Positions 10,632-23,300 of a DNA stretch of 64,000 bases are shown piece after piece. The translations under genes were made by a program, and so were the position numbers. The notes below the pieces were generated by a model, which saw nothing but the letters and a program-made list of their open reading frames with translations, searched no databases and had not been told where the DNA came from. Each line of letters starts with the position of its first letter. Position 1 is the stretch's first letter. The stretch is from Dactylis glomerata (lineage: Eukaryota > Streptophyta > Magnoliopsida > Poales > Poaceae). The stretch lies in contig QXEO01000415.1 in assembly GCA_007115705.1 (NCBI GenBank), forward strand, positions 564,376 to 628,375, written 5' to 3'.

Positions 10632-13600
10632 TAAGTGTTATCGCATGTGTGCCAACGGGGTGGTCACACCTCTCAGATAGCTCTACCACACCTATCTCCA
10701 TATATTATGGCCACGTGATAGCTATGGAGGGGGTTGCTACCTCTGAAGCGCGATGTACGGCCAAATCCTTGCCCGCTGCACCCGCACGGTCTACCCCCTA
10801 GATTATTCTGGACGGCATCGCGGCGGTGGGCTAGTGTGTTCCTTTGGCTTTGGTTAGGTCATATGTATGTGTAAAGCAAAGGTTTTGACGTGCGTAGCCC
10901 CCGAAGTGCGATGTACAGAGAAACCCTAGCCCGTCGCGGTGTATCCCCCCCCTGATTTTTCAAAGTGTTATCGCATGTGTGCCAACGGGGTGGTCACACC
11001 TCTCAGATATCTCTACCACACCTATCTCCATATATGATGCCCACATGATAGCTTTGGAGGGGGTTGCTACCCCCGAAGCACGATGTATGGTGAAACCCTA
11101 GCCCGCTGCACCCGCGTAGTCTACCCCCCTAGATTAATCTGGATGACATCGCGTCGGTGGGCTAGTGTGTTCCTTTGGCTTTGGTTAGATCATATGTATG
11201 TGTAAAGCAAAGGTTTTGACATGCATAGCCCCCGAAGCCCGGTTACGGAGAAACCCTAGCCCGTCGCGGTCTACCCCCTCGATTTCTCAAAGTGTTATCG
11301 CATGTGTGCCAACGAGGTGGTCACACCTTGGATATATATATCTCTACCACACCTATCTCCATATATTATGCCCACATGATAGCTTTGGAGAGGGTTGCTA
11401 CCCCCGAAGCCCGGTCTACGGAGAAACCCTAGCCCATCGCGGTCTACCCCCCTCGATTTTTCAAAGTGTTATCGCATGTGTGCCAACGGGGTGGTCACAC
11501 CTCTGAGATAGCTCTGCCACACCTATCTCCATATATTATGGCCACATGATAGCTTTGGAGGCGGTTGCTACCTCTGAAGCGAGATGTACGGTGAAACCCT
11601 AGCCCGCTGCACCCGCGCGGTCTACCCCCCTAGATTATTCCAGACGACATCGCATCGGTGGGCTAGTGTGTTCCTTTGGCTTTGTTTAGGTCATATGTAT
11701 GTGTAAATCAAAGGTTTTGACATGCATAGCCCTCGAAGCCCGGTCTACAGAGAAACCCTAGCCCGTCGCGGTCTACCCCCTCAATTTTTCAAAGTGTTAT
11801 CGCATGTGTGCCAACGGGGTGGTCACACCTCTGAGATAGCTCTACAACACCTATCTCCATATATTATGGACACATGATAGCTTTGGAGGGGGTTACTAGC
11901 TACATATACCCCCGAAGCTCGGTGTACGGCGAAACCCTAGCCCGCTGCACCCGCGCGGTCTACCCCCCTAGATTATTCGGGACGGCATCGCGGCGGTGGG
12001 CTAGTGTGTTCCTTTGGCTTTGGTTAGGTCATATGTATGTGTAAAGCAAAGGTTTTGACATGCATAGCCCTCGAAGCCCGGTCTACGGAGAAACCCTAGC
12101 CCATCGTGGTCTACCCCCCCTCGATTTTTCAAAGTGTTATCGCATGTGTGCCAACGGGGTGGTCACACCTCTCAGATAGCTCTACCACCCCTATCTCCGT
12201 ATATTATGGACACATGATAGCTTTAGAGGGGGTTGCTACCCCCGAAGCGCGATGTACGGCGAAACCCTAGCCCGCTGCACCTGCGTGGTCTACCCTCCTA
12301 GATTATTCCGGACGACAGCGCGTCGGTGGGCTAGTGTGTTCCTTTGGCTTTGGTTAGGTCATATGTATGTGTAAAGCAAAGGTTTTGACATGCATAGCCC
12401 TCGAAGCCCGGTCTACGGAGAAACCCTAGCCCGTCGCGGTCATTCCCCCTTGATTTTTCAAAGTGTTATCGCATGTGTGCCAACGGGGTGGTCACACCTC
12501 TCAGATAGCTCTACCACCCCTATCTCCATATATTATGGCCACATGATAGCTTTAGAGGGGGTTGCTACCCCCGAAGCGCGATGTACGGCGAAACCCTAGC
12601 CCACTGCACCTGCGTGGTCTACCCCCCTATATTATTCTGGACGACATCGCATCGGTGGGCTAGTGTGTTCCTTTGGCTTTGGTTAGGTCATATGTATGTG
12701 TAAAGCAAAGGTTTTGACATGCATAGGCCCCGAAGCCCAGTTTCGGAGAAACCCTAGCCCGTCGCGGTCTACCCCCCTCGATTTTTCAAAGTGTTATCGC
12801 ATGTGTGCCAACGGGGCGGTCACACCTCTCACATATCTCTACCACACCTATCTCCATATATTATGCCCACATGATAGCTTTGGAGGGGGTTGCTACCCCC
12901 GAAGCGCGATGTACGGTGAAACCCTAGCCCGCTGCACCCGCGCGGTCTACCCTCCTAGATTATTCCGGATGACATCGCGTCGGTGGGCTAGTGTGTTCCT
13001 TTGTCTTTGGTTAGGTCATATGTATGTGTAAAGCAAAGGTTTTGACATGCATAGCCCTCGAAGCCCGGTCTACGGAGAAACCCTAGCTCGTCGCGGTCTA
13101 CCACCTCGATTTTTCAAAGTGTTATCGCATGTGTGCCAACGGGGTGGTCACACCTCTGAGATAGCTCTACCACACCTATCTCCATATATTATGGACACAT
13201 GATAGCTTTGGAGGGGGTTGCTAGCTACGTATACCCCCGAAGCTCGGTGTACGGCGAAACCCTAGCCCGCTGCACCCGCGCGGTCTACCCCCCTAGATTA
13301 TTCGGGACGGCATCGCGGCGGTGGGCTAGTGTGTTCCTTTGGCTTTGGTTAGGTCATATGTATGTGTAAAGCAAAGGTTTTGACATGCATAGCCCTCGAA
13401 GCCCGGTCTACGGAGAAACCCTAGCCCGTTGCGGTCTACCCCCTCAATTTTTCAAAGTGTTATCGCATGTGTGCCAACGGGGTGGTCACACCTCTGAGAT
13501 AGCTCTACAACACCTATCTCCATATATTATGGACACATGATAGCTTTGGAGGGGGTTACTAGCTACATATACCCCCGAAGCTCGGTGTACGGCGAAACCC

Positions 13601-16600
13601 TAGCCCGCTGCACCCGCGCGGTCTACCCCCCTAGATTATTCGGGACGGCATCGCGGCGGTGGGCTAGTGTGTTCCTTTGGCTTTGGTTAGGTCATATGTA
13701 TGTGTAAAGCAAAGGTTTTGACATGCATAGCCCTCGAAGCCCGGTCTACGGAGAAACCCTAGCCCATCGTGCTCTACCCCCCCTCGATTTTTCAAAGTGT
13801 TATCGCATGTGTGCCAACGGGGTGGTCACACCTCTCAGATAGCTCTACCACCCCTATCTCCGTATATTATGGACACATGATAGCTTTAGAGGGGGTTGCT
13901 ACCCCCGAAGCGCGATGTACGGCGAAACCCTAGCCCGCTGCACCTGCGTGGTCTACCCTCCTAGATTATTCCGGACGACAGCGCGTCGGTGGGCTAGTGT
14001 GTTCCTTTGGCTTTGGTTAGGTCATATGTATGTGTAAAGCAAAGGTTTTGACATGCATAGCCCTCGAAGCCCGGTCTACGGAGAAACCCTAGCCCGTCGC
14101 GGTCATTCCCCCTTGATTTTTCAAAGTGTTATCGCATGTGTGCCAACGGGGTGGTCACACCTCTCAGATACCTCTACCACCCCTATCTCCATATATTATG
14201 GCCACATGATAGCTTTAGAGGGGGTTGCTACCCCCGAAGCGCGATGTACGGCGAAACCCTAGCCCACTGCACCTGCGTGGTCTACCCCCCTATATTATTC
14301 TGGACGACATCGCATCGGTGGGCTAGTGTGTTCCTTTGGCTTTGGTTAGGTCATATGTATGTGTAAAGCAAAGGTTTTGACATGCATAGCCCCCGAAGCC
14401 CAGTTTCGGAGAAACCCTAGCCCGTCGCGGTCTACCCCCCTCGATTTTTCAAAGTGTTATCGCATGTGTGCCAACGGGGCGGTCACACCTCTCACATATC
14501 TCTACCACACCTATCTCCATATATTATGCCCACATGATAGCTTTGGAGGGGGTTGCTACCCCTGAAGCGCGATGTATGGTGAAACCCTAGCCCGCTGCAC
14601 CCGCGCGGTCTACCCTCCTAGATTATTCCGGATGACATCGCGTCGGTGGGCTAGTGTGTTCCTTTGTCTTTGGTTAGGTCATATGTATGTGTAAAGCAAA
14701 GGTTTTGACATGCATAGCCCTCGAAGCCCGGTCTACGGAGAAACCCTAGCTCGTCGCGGTCTACCACCTCGATTTTTCAAAGTGTTATCGCATGTGTGCC
14801 AACGGGGTGGTCACACCTCTGAGATAGCTCTACCACACCTATCTCCATATATTATGGACACATGATAGCTTTGGAGGGGGTTGCTAGCTACGTATACCCC
14901 CGAAGCTCGGTGTACGGCGAAACCCTAGCCCGCTGCACCCGCGTGGTCTACCCCCCTAGATTATTCGGGACGACATCGCGGCGGTGGGCTAGTGTGTTCC
15001 TTTGGCTTTGGTTAGGTCATATGTATGTGTAAAGCAAAGGTTTTGACATGCATAGCCCCCGAAGCCCGGTTACGGAGAAACCCTAGCCCATCGCGGTCTA
15101 CCCCCTCGATTTTTCAAAGTGTTATCGGATGTGTGCCAACGGGGTGGTCACACCTTGGATATAGCTCTACCACACCTATCTCCATATATTATGCCCACAA
15201 GATAGCTTTGGAGGGGGTTGCTACCCCCGAAGCCCAGACTACGGAGAAACCCTAGCCCGTCGCGGTCTACCCCCCTCGATTTTTCAAAGTGTTACCGCAT
15301 GTGTGCCAACGGGGTGGTCACACCTCTGAGATAGCTCTGCCACACCTATCTCCATATATTATGGACACATGATAGCTTTGGAGGGGGTTGCTACCTCTGA
15401 AGCGAGATGTACGGTGAAACCCTAGCCCGCTGCACCCGCGCGGTCTACCCCCCTAGATTATTCCAGACGACATCGCATCGGTGGGCTAGTGTGTTCCTTT
15501 GGCTTTGGTTAGGTCATATGTATGTGTAAAGCAAAGGTTTTGACATGCATAGCCCTCGAAGCCCGGTCTACAGAGAAACCCTAGCCCGTCGCGGTCTACC
15601 CCCTCGATTTTTCAAAGTGTTATCGCATGTGTGCCAACGGGGTGGTCACAACTCTGAGATAGCTCTACCACACCTATCTCCATATATTATGGACACATGA
15701 TAGCTTTGGAGGCGGTTGCTAGCTACGTATACCCCCGAAGCTCGGTGTACGGCGAAACCCTAGCCCGCTGCACCCGCGCGGTCTACTCCCTAGATTATTC
15801 GGGACGTCATCGCGGCGGTGGGCTAGTGGGTTCCTTTGGCTTTGGTTAGGTCATATGTATGTGTAAAGCAAAGGTTTTGACATGCATAGCCCTCAAAGCC
15901 CGGTCTACGGAGAAATCCTAGCCCGTCGCGGTCTACCCCCCTCGATTTTTCGAAGTGTTATCGCATGTGTGCCAACGGGGTGGTCACACCTCTGAGATAG
16001 CTCTACCACCCCTATCTCCATATATTATGGACACATGATAGCTTTAGAGGGGGTTGCTACTCCCAAAGCGCGATGTACGGCAAAACCCTAGCCCGCTGCA
16101 CCTGCGTGGTCTACCCTCCTAGATTATTCCGGACGACATCGCGTTGGTGGGCTAGTGTGTTCCTTTGGCTTTGGTTAGGTCATATGTATATGTAAAGCAA
16201 AGGTTTTGACATGCATAGCCCTCGAAGCCCGGTCTACGGAGAAACCCTAGCCCGTCGCGGTCATTCCCCCTCGATTTTTCAAAGTGTTATCGCATGTGTG
16301 CCAACGGGGTGGTCACACCTCTCAGATAGCTCTACCACACCTATCTCCATATATTATGGCCACATGATAGCTATGGAGGGGGTTGCTACCCCTGAAGCAC
16401 GATGTACGGCAAAATCCTAGCCCGCTGCACCTGCGCGGTCTACCCCCTATATTTTCCCGAACGGCATCGCGTCAGTGGGCTAGTGTGTTCCTTTGGCTTT
16501 GGTTAGGTCATATGTATGTGTAAAGCAAAGATTTTGACATGCATAGCCCCCAAAGCCCAGTTTCGGAGAAACCCTAGCCCATCGCGGTCTATCCCCCCTC

Positions 16601-17130
16601 GATTTTTCAAAGTGTTATCGCATGTGTGCCAACGGGGTGGTCACACCTCTGAGATAGCTCTACCACCCCTATCTCCATATATTATGGACACATGATAGCT
16701 TTAGAGGGGGTTGCTACCCCCGAAGCACGACGTACGGCGAAACCCTAGCCCGCTGCACCTGCGTGGTCTACCCCCCTAGATTATTCCGGACGACATCACG
16801 TCGGTGGGCTAGTGTGTTCCTTTGGCTTTAGTTAGGTCATATGTATGTGTAAAGCAAAGGTTTTGACATGCATAGCCCCTAAAGCCCAGTTTCAGAGAAA
16901 CCCTAGCCCATCGCGGTCTACCCCCCTCGATTTTTCAAAGTGTTATCGCATGTGTGCCAATGGGGTGGTCACACCTCACAGATAGATCTAGCACACCTAT
17001 CTCCATATATTATGCCCACATGATAGCTTTGGAGGGGGTTGCTACCCCCGAAGTGCGATGTACGGCAAAACCCTAGCCCGCTGCACCCGCGCGGTCTACC
17101 CCCTATATTTTCCTGAACGGCATCGCGTCG
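10632..17130 (+). repeat. Tandem array, about 21 units of ~330 bp
   Basis: The marker GTTATCGCATGTGTGCCAAC recurs near 10636, 10966, 11293, 11467, 11793, 12133, 12463, 12791, 13119, 13458, 13797, 14127, 14455, 14783, 15117, 15290, 15617, 15955, 16285, 16613 and 16939. The usual spacing is 326-340 bp, with two short units of about 174 bp. Five successive units at about 11793-13457 are repeated almost unchanged at 13458-15116, a shift of about 1,664 bp. The open frames of 69-111 codons inside are the same stretch read again and again. They show no domain and I do not regard them as genes. The array sits between the 5' subterminal block and the gene block of CACTA-1. Confidence 0.92.
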
Positions 17131-17131
17131 A

Positions 17132-18625
17132 TGGTAAACAATTTTTCTCTAGGTTTGAATTTTTTTCCCGCGTGTAGGTCACATAAAATGACGTCACGCG
17201 AAGGTTTTGCATTTTTTTGATTTTTTTTGAATTAGTTACGCCCGATTCGGGACCCGCATGAAATGACGGCGCATGAAAACTCCCGCTCGCGGCCAGGCGG
17301 TTCGGAGTCTCCCTTTTTTCGCTGATGTTTAGTGAAGAAATGACATGTTGCGGATCTAAAAATTATTTTTACAAAAAATCAGGAGGTTTACTTTTTAGCG
17401 CTAAAGTGCAAAACCATCCCGGTTCCAACGAAATCGGTAGGAACTTGCGCAAAATTCAAAAAATACCTCTGAAGGCTGCGCAACAAAACGAGAGCTGATA
17501 TGTGTATCCCCATGGTGTCTACTATTTATGTGGGGTGTTTTTCCTAGCTTTTGATATTGCATTTCAGTAGCCGCTTCACAAAAAAACCCTATTTCGGCAC
17601 TCTGAAAATGGAAAAAGCACTTTTTGTGGGACGAAATGAAAATCGGCCTCTGGGGCATTCCTTTACATCCCAAGGGACACGCACGTGTCCGATATGGCCT
17701 TGTTCCGACAAACTATGCCATGCTCATGGCCGAATCTAGCTCATTCAACCTAGAAGTCATGCAACCTCGATCATGATAGGTCATTTTTGTGAAGGGACTT
17801 TCTGGTAAACAATTTTTCTCTAGGTTTGAATTTTTTTTCCGCTTGTAGGTCACATAAAATGACGTCACGTGAAGGTTTTGCATTTTTTTCGATTTTTTTT
17901 GAATTAGTTACGCCCGATTCGGGACCCGCATGAAATGATGGCGCACGAAAACTCCCGCTCGCGGCCATGCGGTGCGGAGTCCCCCTTTTTTTCCTGCTGT
18001 TTAGTGAAGAAATGACATGGTGCAGATCCAAAAATGATTTTTACAAAAAATTAGGAGGTTTACTTTTTAGCGCTAAAGTGCAAAACCACCCCGGTTCCAG
18101 CGAAATTGGCAGGAACTTGCACAAAATTCAAAAAATACCTCTTAAGGGTAACGCAACAAAACGAGAGCTTATATGTGTATCCTAGGGTGTCTACTATTTA
18201 TATGGTGTGTTTTACCCAGCTTTCGATTTCGCGTTTCGGGAGCTGCTTCGCAAAAAAACCCTATTTTGGCACTCTAAAAATGGAAAAAGTACTTTTTGTG
18301 GGACGAAACAAAAATCGGCCTCTGTGGCGTTCCTCTCTATCCCAAGGGCCACGCGCGTGTCCGATATGGCCTCGTTCTAACAAACTATGCCATGCTCATG
18401 GCCGAATATAGCTCATTTAACCTAAAAGTCATGCAACCTCGAACGTGATGGGTCATTTCTGTGAAGGGACTTTCTGGTAAACAATTTTTCTCTAGGTTTG
18501 AATTTTTTTTCCCGCTTCTAGGTCACATAAAATGATGCCACGCAAAAGTTTTGCTTTTTTATTTTTTTCGAATTAGTTATGCCCGATTCGGGACCCGCAT
18601 GAAATGACGGCACACAAAAACTCCC
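17132..18625 (+). repeat. Second tandem repeat, 2.2 copies of ~671 bp
   Basis: Units begin with TGGTAAACAATTTTTCTCTA at 17132, 17803 and 18475. The third is cut off at about 18625. The unit contains long T-runs, TTTTTAGCGCTAAAGTGCAAA and TGGAAAAAG-type stretches. No coding content is seen. The unit is unrelated to the 330-bp array next to it. Confidence 0.88.
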
Positions 18626-18784
18626 GGCTCCTTCCCTGCCACCGAGACATCTTCGGCGTCAACATGGAGCCATAGTGGAAGTTTGTTTTTATGGATTTGG
18701 TCTTCCGGGTCATGTACCTCCTATCTTCTTCAACCTCGGTGGCCAATCTCGATCGGGGCGCGTCCTCGGGCGGTGTTCGCACAT

Positions 18785-18965
18785 GGAAGAGTCTTTGCCG
18801 TGCTCTGGCGCATGGCAAAGGCTCTTTGCTATGCTCTGGTGCACGGCAAAGGCCAGTGGGCACGGCAAAGGGTCGTTGCCATGCGTTGGCGCACGGCAAA
18901 GCCGGCTAGCGCACGGCAAAGCCTTCGGGCGCACGGCAAAGGGCGCACGCACGGCAAAGCCCCAA
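18785..18965. promoter_or_regulatory. Internal block of the CACTA-1 subterminal motif
   Basis: Eight or so copies of CACGGCAAAG/CTTTGCCGTG lie in 180 bp, more than 8.5 kb inside the element and just before the GC-rich leader. The same arrangement is present in CACTA-2 at 37060-37230 with that element's own motif. A promoter or protein-binding block is inferred. An alternative is that it is the displaced inner half of the original 5' subterminal region. Confidence 0.6.
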
Positions 18966-18969
18966 TGAT

Positions 18970-19353
18970 TGCCATGCATGCACTGCAGAACCCTATCCTC
19001 CACACTCTCACTCTCTCTCACTCGCACACCTCTCTCCTCCTTATCCTCTTGCTGCCCGACGCTGCCGCCAGCTCCCTGCTCGCCCCCGGCCGACGCCGGC
19101 CAGCCGCCACCTCGCTAGCCCTGCCCTCGCCGCCCGCCACCCCGCCGGCCTCTGCCTTCGCCGCCCGCCACAACGCGCCCAGCTCGCCACCCCGCCCCTG
19201 CCCTCGCCGCCCGTCACCCCGCCGGCATCTGCAGCTCGCCGACCGCCCGTTCCCCCGCGCGCGCCCAGCTCGCCCCGGCTCGGCCTGCCCCGCGCCCAGC
19301 TCACCCCGGCTCGGCCTCCTCCTGCGCGCGCGCGCCGGCCCACTCCCTGCAGG
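18970..19353 (+). promoter_or_regulatory. GC-rich leader, probable non-coding first exon of tnp2
   Basis: A very C- and G-rich stretch with CTCACTCTC runs (typical of grass 5' leaders) ends in CTGCAGGTTATAGG, a good splice donor, near 19350. A further likely non-coding exon follows TATGCAG at about 19783. The long open frame over 18683-19381 is an effect of base composition and shows no domain. Transcription from here is inferred. Confidence 0.45.
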
Positions 19354-19505
19354 TTATAGGTTAGTTAGTATATATAGTTAATTAGTATAGTTAGTTAGTT
19401 AGTGTAGGTTAGTTAGTTAGTGTAGGTTAGTGTAGGTTAGTTAGTATAGGTTAGTTAGTGTAGTTTAGTTAGTGTAGGTTAGTTAGTGTAGTACAATTAG
19501 GTTAG
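19354..19505 (+). repeat. TTAG-rich minisatellite
   Basis: Repeats of TTAGTTAGTGTAGG and similar variants start right after the predicted splice donor. CACTA-2 has a comparable CCCTAA/TTAGGG-like tract at the matching place. Confidence 0.8.
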
Positions 19506-19957
19506 TGATAATACTTATATTAGTTTTATAAATTTAGAAATAGGATTTTAGTGTAGTATAAATTAGAAATAGGATTTAGTTATAAAAAAAAGGTGTTTAT
19601 GGTGAAAGTAAGCCCATGCACTAGCAAAATAAGATAATGTGCTGCAATGAAATTCTAAGTAAAAGTGGTCAAATAAAATTTTTTTTTGCACATAAGTTCT
19701 TTGTGGTGAAGTAATATTGTTATAACACTATTGTAAAAAATTTATGTTCACTTGCATGACTAATTGATTTTGTCGCTATGCAGGCGATGCTTCGAGGTGG
19801 ACACGGGGGGCGGCGTCGCGGGGGTGTTTGACGGGGCGTCCCGGATCTTCTTCGACGATTCTCTCACGCGTCTAGGGTATAAATCTCCCTCCCATGTACC
19901 TAGGTTTTATTTTTGTGTCTAGATCACTGAGTATGTCGCGTTACCTAGGCGTCTATT

Positions 19958-20256
19958 CCCGACCGTAAGGGTTACGCGGATAAATATGCATTAGTGGTCT
20001 CGCATATTATGAACCGTAACTCTTACGGTATTTATCGGGACAGCCGGCGGATGCGTAGTTGAGTACATTTTCCTTGTTCTACTCTGTTCCGAGTCAGGAT
20101 TTTGGCAGCACCTCCTTGTTGTTCTCCGGATGCACATCCCTCTCGGCTATTTGCCGAGACGTGTATTGGGAGAACAGCGGGGAGGTGCTACCGAAATTCT
20201 GTCTCGGATCGGGGTAGAGCAGGGAGAATGTACTCAATCTACGGATCCGGCGGCTG
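19958..20256. repeat. Two adjacent long hairpins upstream of tnp2
   Basis: The first hairpin has arms of about 34 nt (19958-19991 and about 20002-20040: CCGTAAGGGTTACG against CGTAACTCTTACGG). The second begins where the first ends. Its arms of about 100 nt (20041-20147 and 20150-20256) pair TTGAGTACATTTTCC with GGGAGAATGTACTCAA and GCAGCACCTCC with GGAGGTGCTACC. Its centre is CGGCTATTTGCCG. Both lie in the last predicted intron before the tnp2 start. They could yield small RNAs or be remnants of fold-back insertions. Confidence 0.8.
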
Positions 20257-20376
20257 CTAGGAGCCCACCTAGTAGAGATTCAGGTTGATGCATGCGTAAA
20301 AAAATAAAAATATGATGCATTTAATTCCGATTTGATAGAAATGCTATGTTTCGTCTGTTTTGGTGCTGATTACAGG

Positions 20377-23300
20377 ATGGATAATCGTGACTGGATGTAC
20401 GATGGCAGAATCAGTCAGTGGGATTGTACTGAGGAATGGGGACAAAAGACCGAGCAGTTTGTCGACAGGGTGTTTGACATCCCTAGCAGACCTAGAACAG
20501 TTTGGTGCCCTTGTAGTAAGTGCGCTAACGGAAAGTCACAGGACAAGGAAACTATGAGTACTCACCTGCTCAAGTTTGGGTTCACATCGTCCTACAAGAC
20601 TTGGACTTTCCATGGAGAAAAGGCAAAGAAACGTGCTAGGAAGGAGGTGCGACAGATTCAACCCAGGGGAGAATATGATACTGGGTTTGATCGGTGCTTA
20701 GAAAACTTGGCTAATGGTAATGTGCCTGAAAGCCCTCATGTAGAGGCAGAGACACCTCAGGATGCGGAGACAGCTAAGGAGCCAGAGGAAAACACAAAGC
20801 AGTATTATGAGGCTCTGTTTGCTTCGCAGAAACCCCTGCATGAAAATACAGAGGTTACCCAACTAGATGCCATCGCTCGCCTTATGGCCTTTAAGTGCCA
20901 CAGAAACTTGTGCAGAGATGGGTTCGATGAACTTCTGGTCGTCATTGGCAGCATTCTGCCGAAAGGGCACCTCTTGCCGAAAAACTTCTACTATTCGACC
21001 AAATTGCTCAGTGACCTTAAGATGTCATGTCAGCAGATACACGCTTGTCCAAAGGGATGCATGCTATTCAGAGGGGAGCATGCTGATACAAATTACTGCG
21101 TCAAATGCAAATCCTCTAGGTACTTTGAGGTTGACCCCAATGGTGATGGTCAGAAGAGGCAGACCACGATTGCCAAGTATATCCTCCGCTATCTTCCAGT
21201 TCTACCGAGGATCCAGTGGCTCTTCATGACCGAGGATATAGCCCAGCAGATGAGCTGGGCCATAGAAGGAAACATATACACCGACAAGATGATACATCCG
21301 TCGGATGGTAGTGCATGGAAGAACTTTGTCACGAAATTTCCGCTAAAAGACGGTGACCCGAGGAGCGTAGCAGTTGCGATATCAACCGATGGGTTCAATC
21401 CATATGGCATGTCGGCTGCAGTATACAGTTGTTGGCCAGTGTTTGTTATTCCCCTGAACCTGCCCTAGTGTCTGCATGAGATCAGAGAACATGTTTGTGT
21501 CGATGATAATCCCAGGGCCGAAATACCCGGGTAAGAACATGAATGTGTACCTAGAACCGCTAGTGGATGACTTGCTTCGTGGCTAGGAAGGTCGCGGGAT
21601 CCGAACATATGACGCATCAAAGAAGGAGTACTTTGATATGTATGTCTGGTACCACACGTCCATGCATGACCTGCCAGCACGTGCTTTGTTCTGCGGGTGG
21701 TGTACACATGGGAAGTGGCCTTGCCCAGAGTGCAGGCAGGCTGTGACTTTCTTCTGGCTCGACAAGGGAGGCAAGTATTCCTGTTTTGATGAAGCTCGAT
21801 AGTTCCTTGAGCAGAGTGATGAATACAGGAGTGATGTAAAGAGTTTCAAGAAAGGCCGTGTTGTGCATGACCCAAAGCCAATTATGAAGTCCGGAACGGA
21901 AATCAAGGCTGAGTTAGATGCTCTTCAGCCTAGGCCTGATGGGAATGGTTTCTTGGGATATGGGGAGACATGCCAATGGACTCACAAGCCGTGCTTATGG
22001 AAGCTCCCTTACTTTGAGGATCTCGAGCTCCCGCATAACATTGATACAATGCACACCGAGAAGAATATCAGCGATGCCATTTGGAGCACCATGATGGACA
22101 CTGAGAAGATGAAGGATAACATAAAGCCTCGAATTGATCAAGAGAAATGGTGTGATAGGTCAAATTTGAACATGCAGCCACCTCATGGTGCTAAAAAAAC
22201 TTGGACTAAGCGACAAGCTCCGTTCTGCCTTACAAAGGCCCAAAGAAGAGAGGTATTCATGTGGATGAAGGACTCTTTGTTTTTCCCTGATGGGTTCGCA
22301 GCCAACTGGATGAGGGTGTGAACATGGAAACGTTGCGAGTACAAGGACTCAAGAGTCATGACTACCACATATGGCTTGAGCGGATAATGCCGGTGATGAT
22401 TCGAGGCTTTGTCCCTGAGCAGACTTGGCGAGTGCTATCGAGGTTGAGCTTTTTCTTCCGCCAAATTTGTGCTAGGGAGTTAGACACTAAAGTGATTGAG
22501 AAGCTGGATAAAGAGGCACCCGTTTTGCTTTGCGATCTAGAGAAGATCTTTCCTCTAGGGTTCTTTAATCTGATGTAACGTATGATCTTGCACCTCGCGG
22601 CCGAATGTTTAAAGGGGGGGCCGAATTGGGCCTGTTGGCAGTATCCGCCCGAGAAGGAAACACAAAAGCTTCGTCAAATGACAGGCAATAAATGCAAGAT
22701 CGAAGCATCCATATCCGCGGCAGTCCTTAACGTGGAGGTGGCAAACTTCACCACTAAGCACTATGATCCCAACATTCCCACAAAGCACAACCCGGTCCTC
22801 CGTTACAATGCCGCCAGCAATGAAGATGTACCCAAGCTTAGCATCTTCATAGGGCTTGGTGGCAAGTCAAGTGGCACGAAGCCGTACCAAATGAACCAAC
22901 ATGAGCGGGCCTTGATCCACTCGTATGTCTTGAACACCTTGGTGGAAGTGAAGCCGTACATCAAGTAAGTGCTAACCATTTAGTTATTCGCAAACATGCA
23001 CGGCCTTGAACATGCACTCGTATGTTTGTTGCTAACTCTTCCTCTTTTCATCGGTATAGACAATTCACGGATATCCATTGGAGGTATACCCACAGGGAGC
23101 CTACCCCGGAAGAATCCAAGCATATTTTCGATAAGGGCGGCGGTTTTGGTTTCAGTAGCTGGTTCTGTGCTTTGGTACTATTCTATCCTAATTTCCTTGC
23201 GCCGCCGACATTTATCGTGCATTTATCGTTCTAAACTTCTCATGCTAAAGTTGTAGGCAAGAACTGACAAAGAGATGAAGCCAGAGCTAAGAAAAATTGC

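Noticed and set aside
10632..17130. Series of plus-strand frames of 69-111 codons with very similar products
   Set aside because: They are the same 330-bp satellite unit read repeatedly; they end and shift with unit changes and show no domain.
10632..17130. CRISPR-like or centromeric array
   Set aside because: The units are long and nearly identical throughout without unique spacers, the DNA is plant, and the array lies within a CACTA element.
18683..19381. Frame of 232 codons rich in Ala, Pro and Arg
   Set aside because: It spans the subterminal-motif block and the GC-rich leader, and its composition explains the openness.
20041..20256. Long hairpin as a tRNA or ribosomal structure
   Set aside because: The arms are too long and no tRNA or rRNA motif is present; treated as a fold-back repeat.
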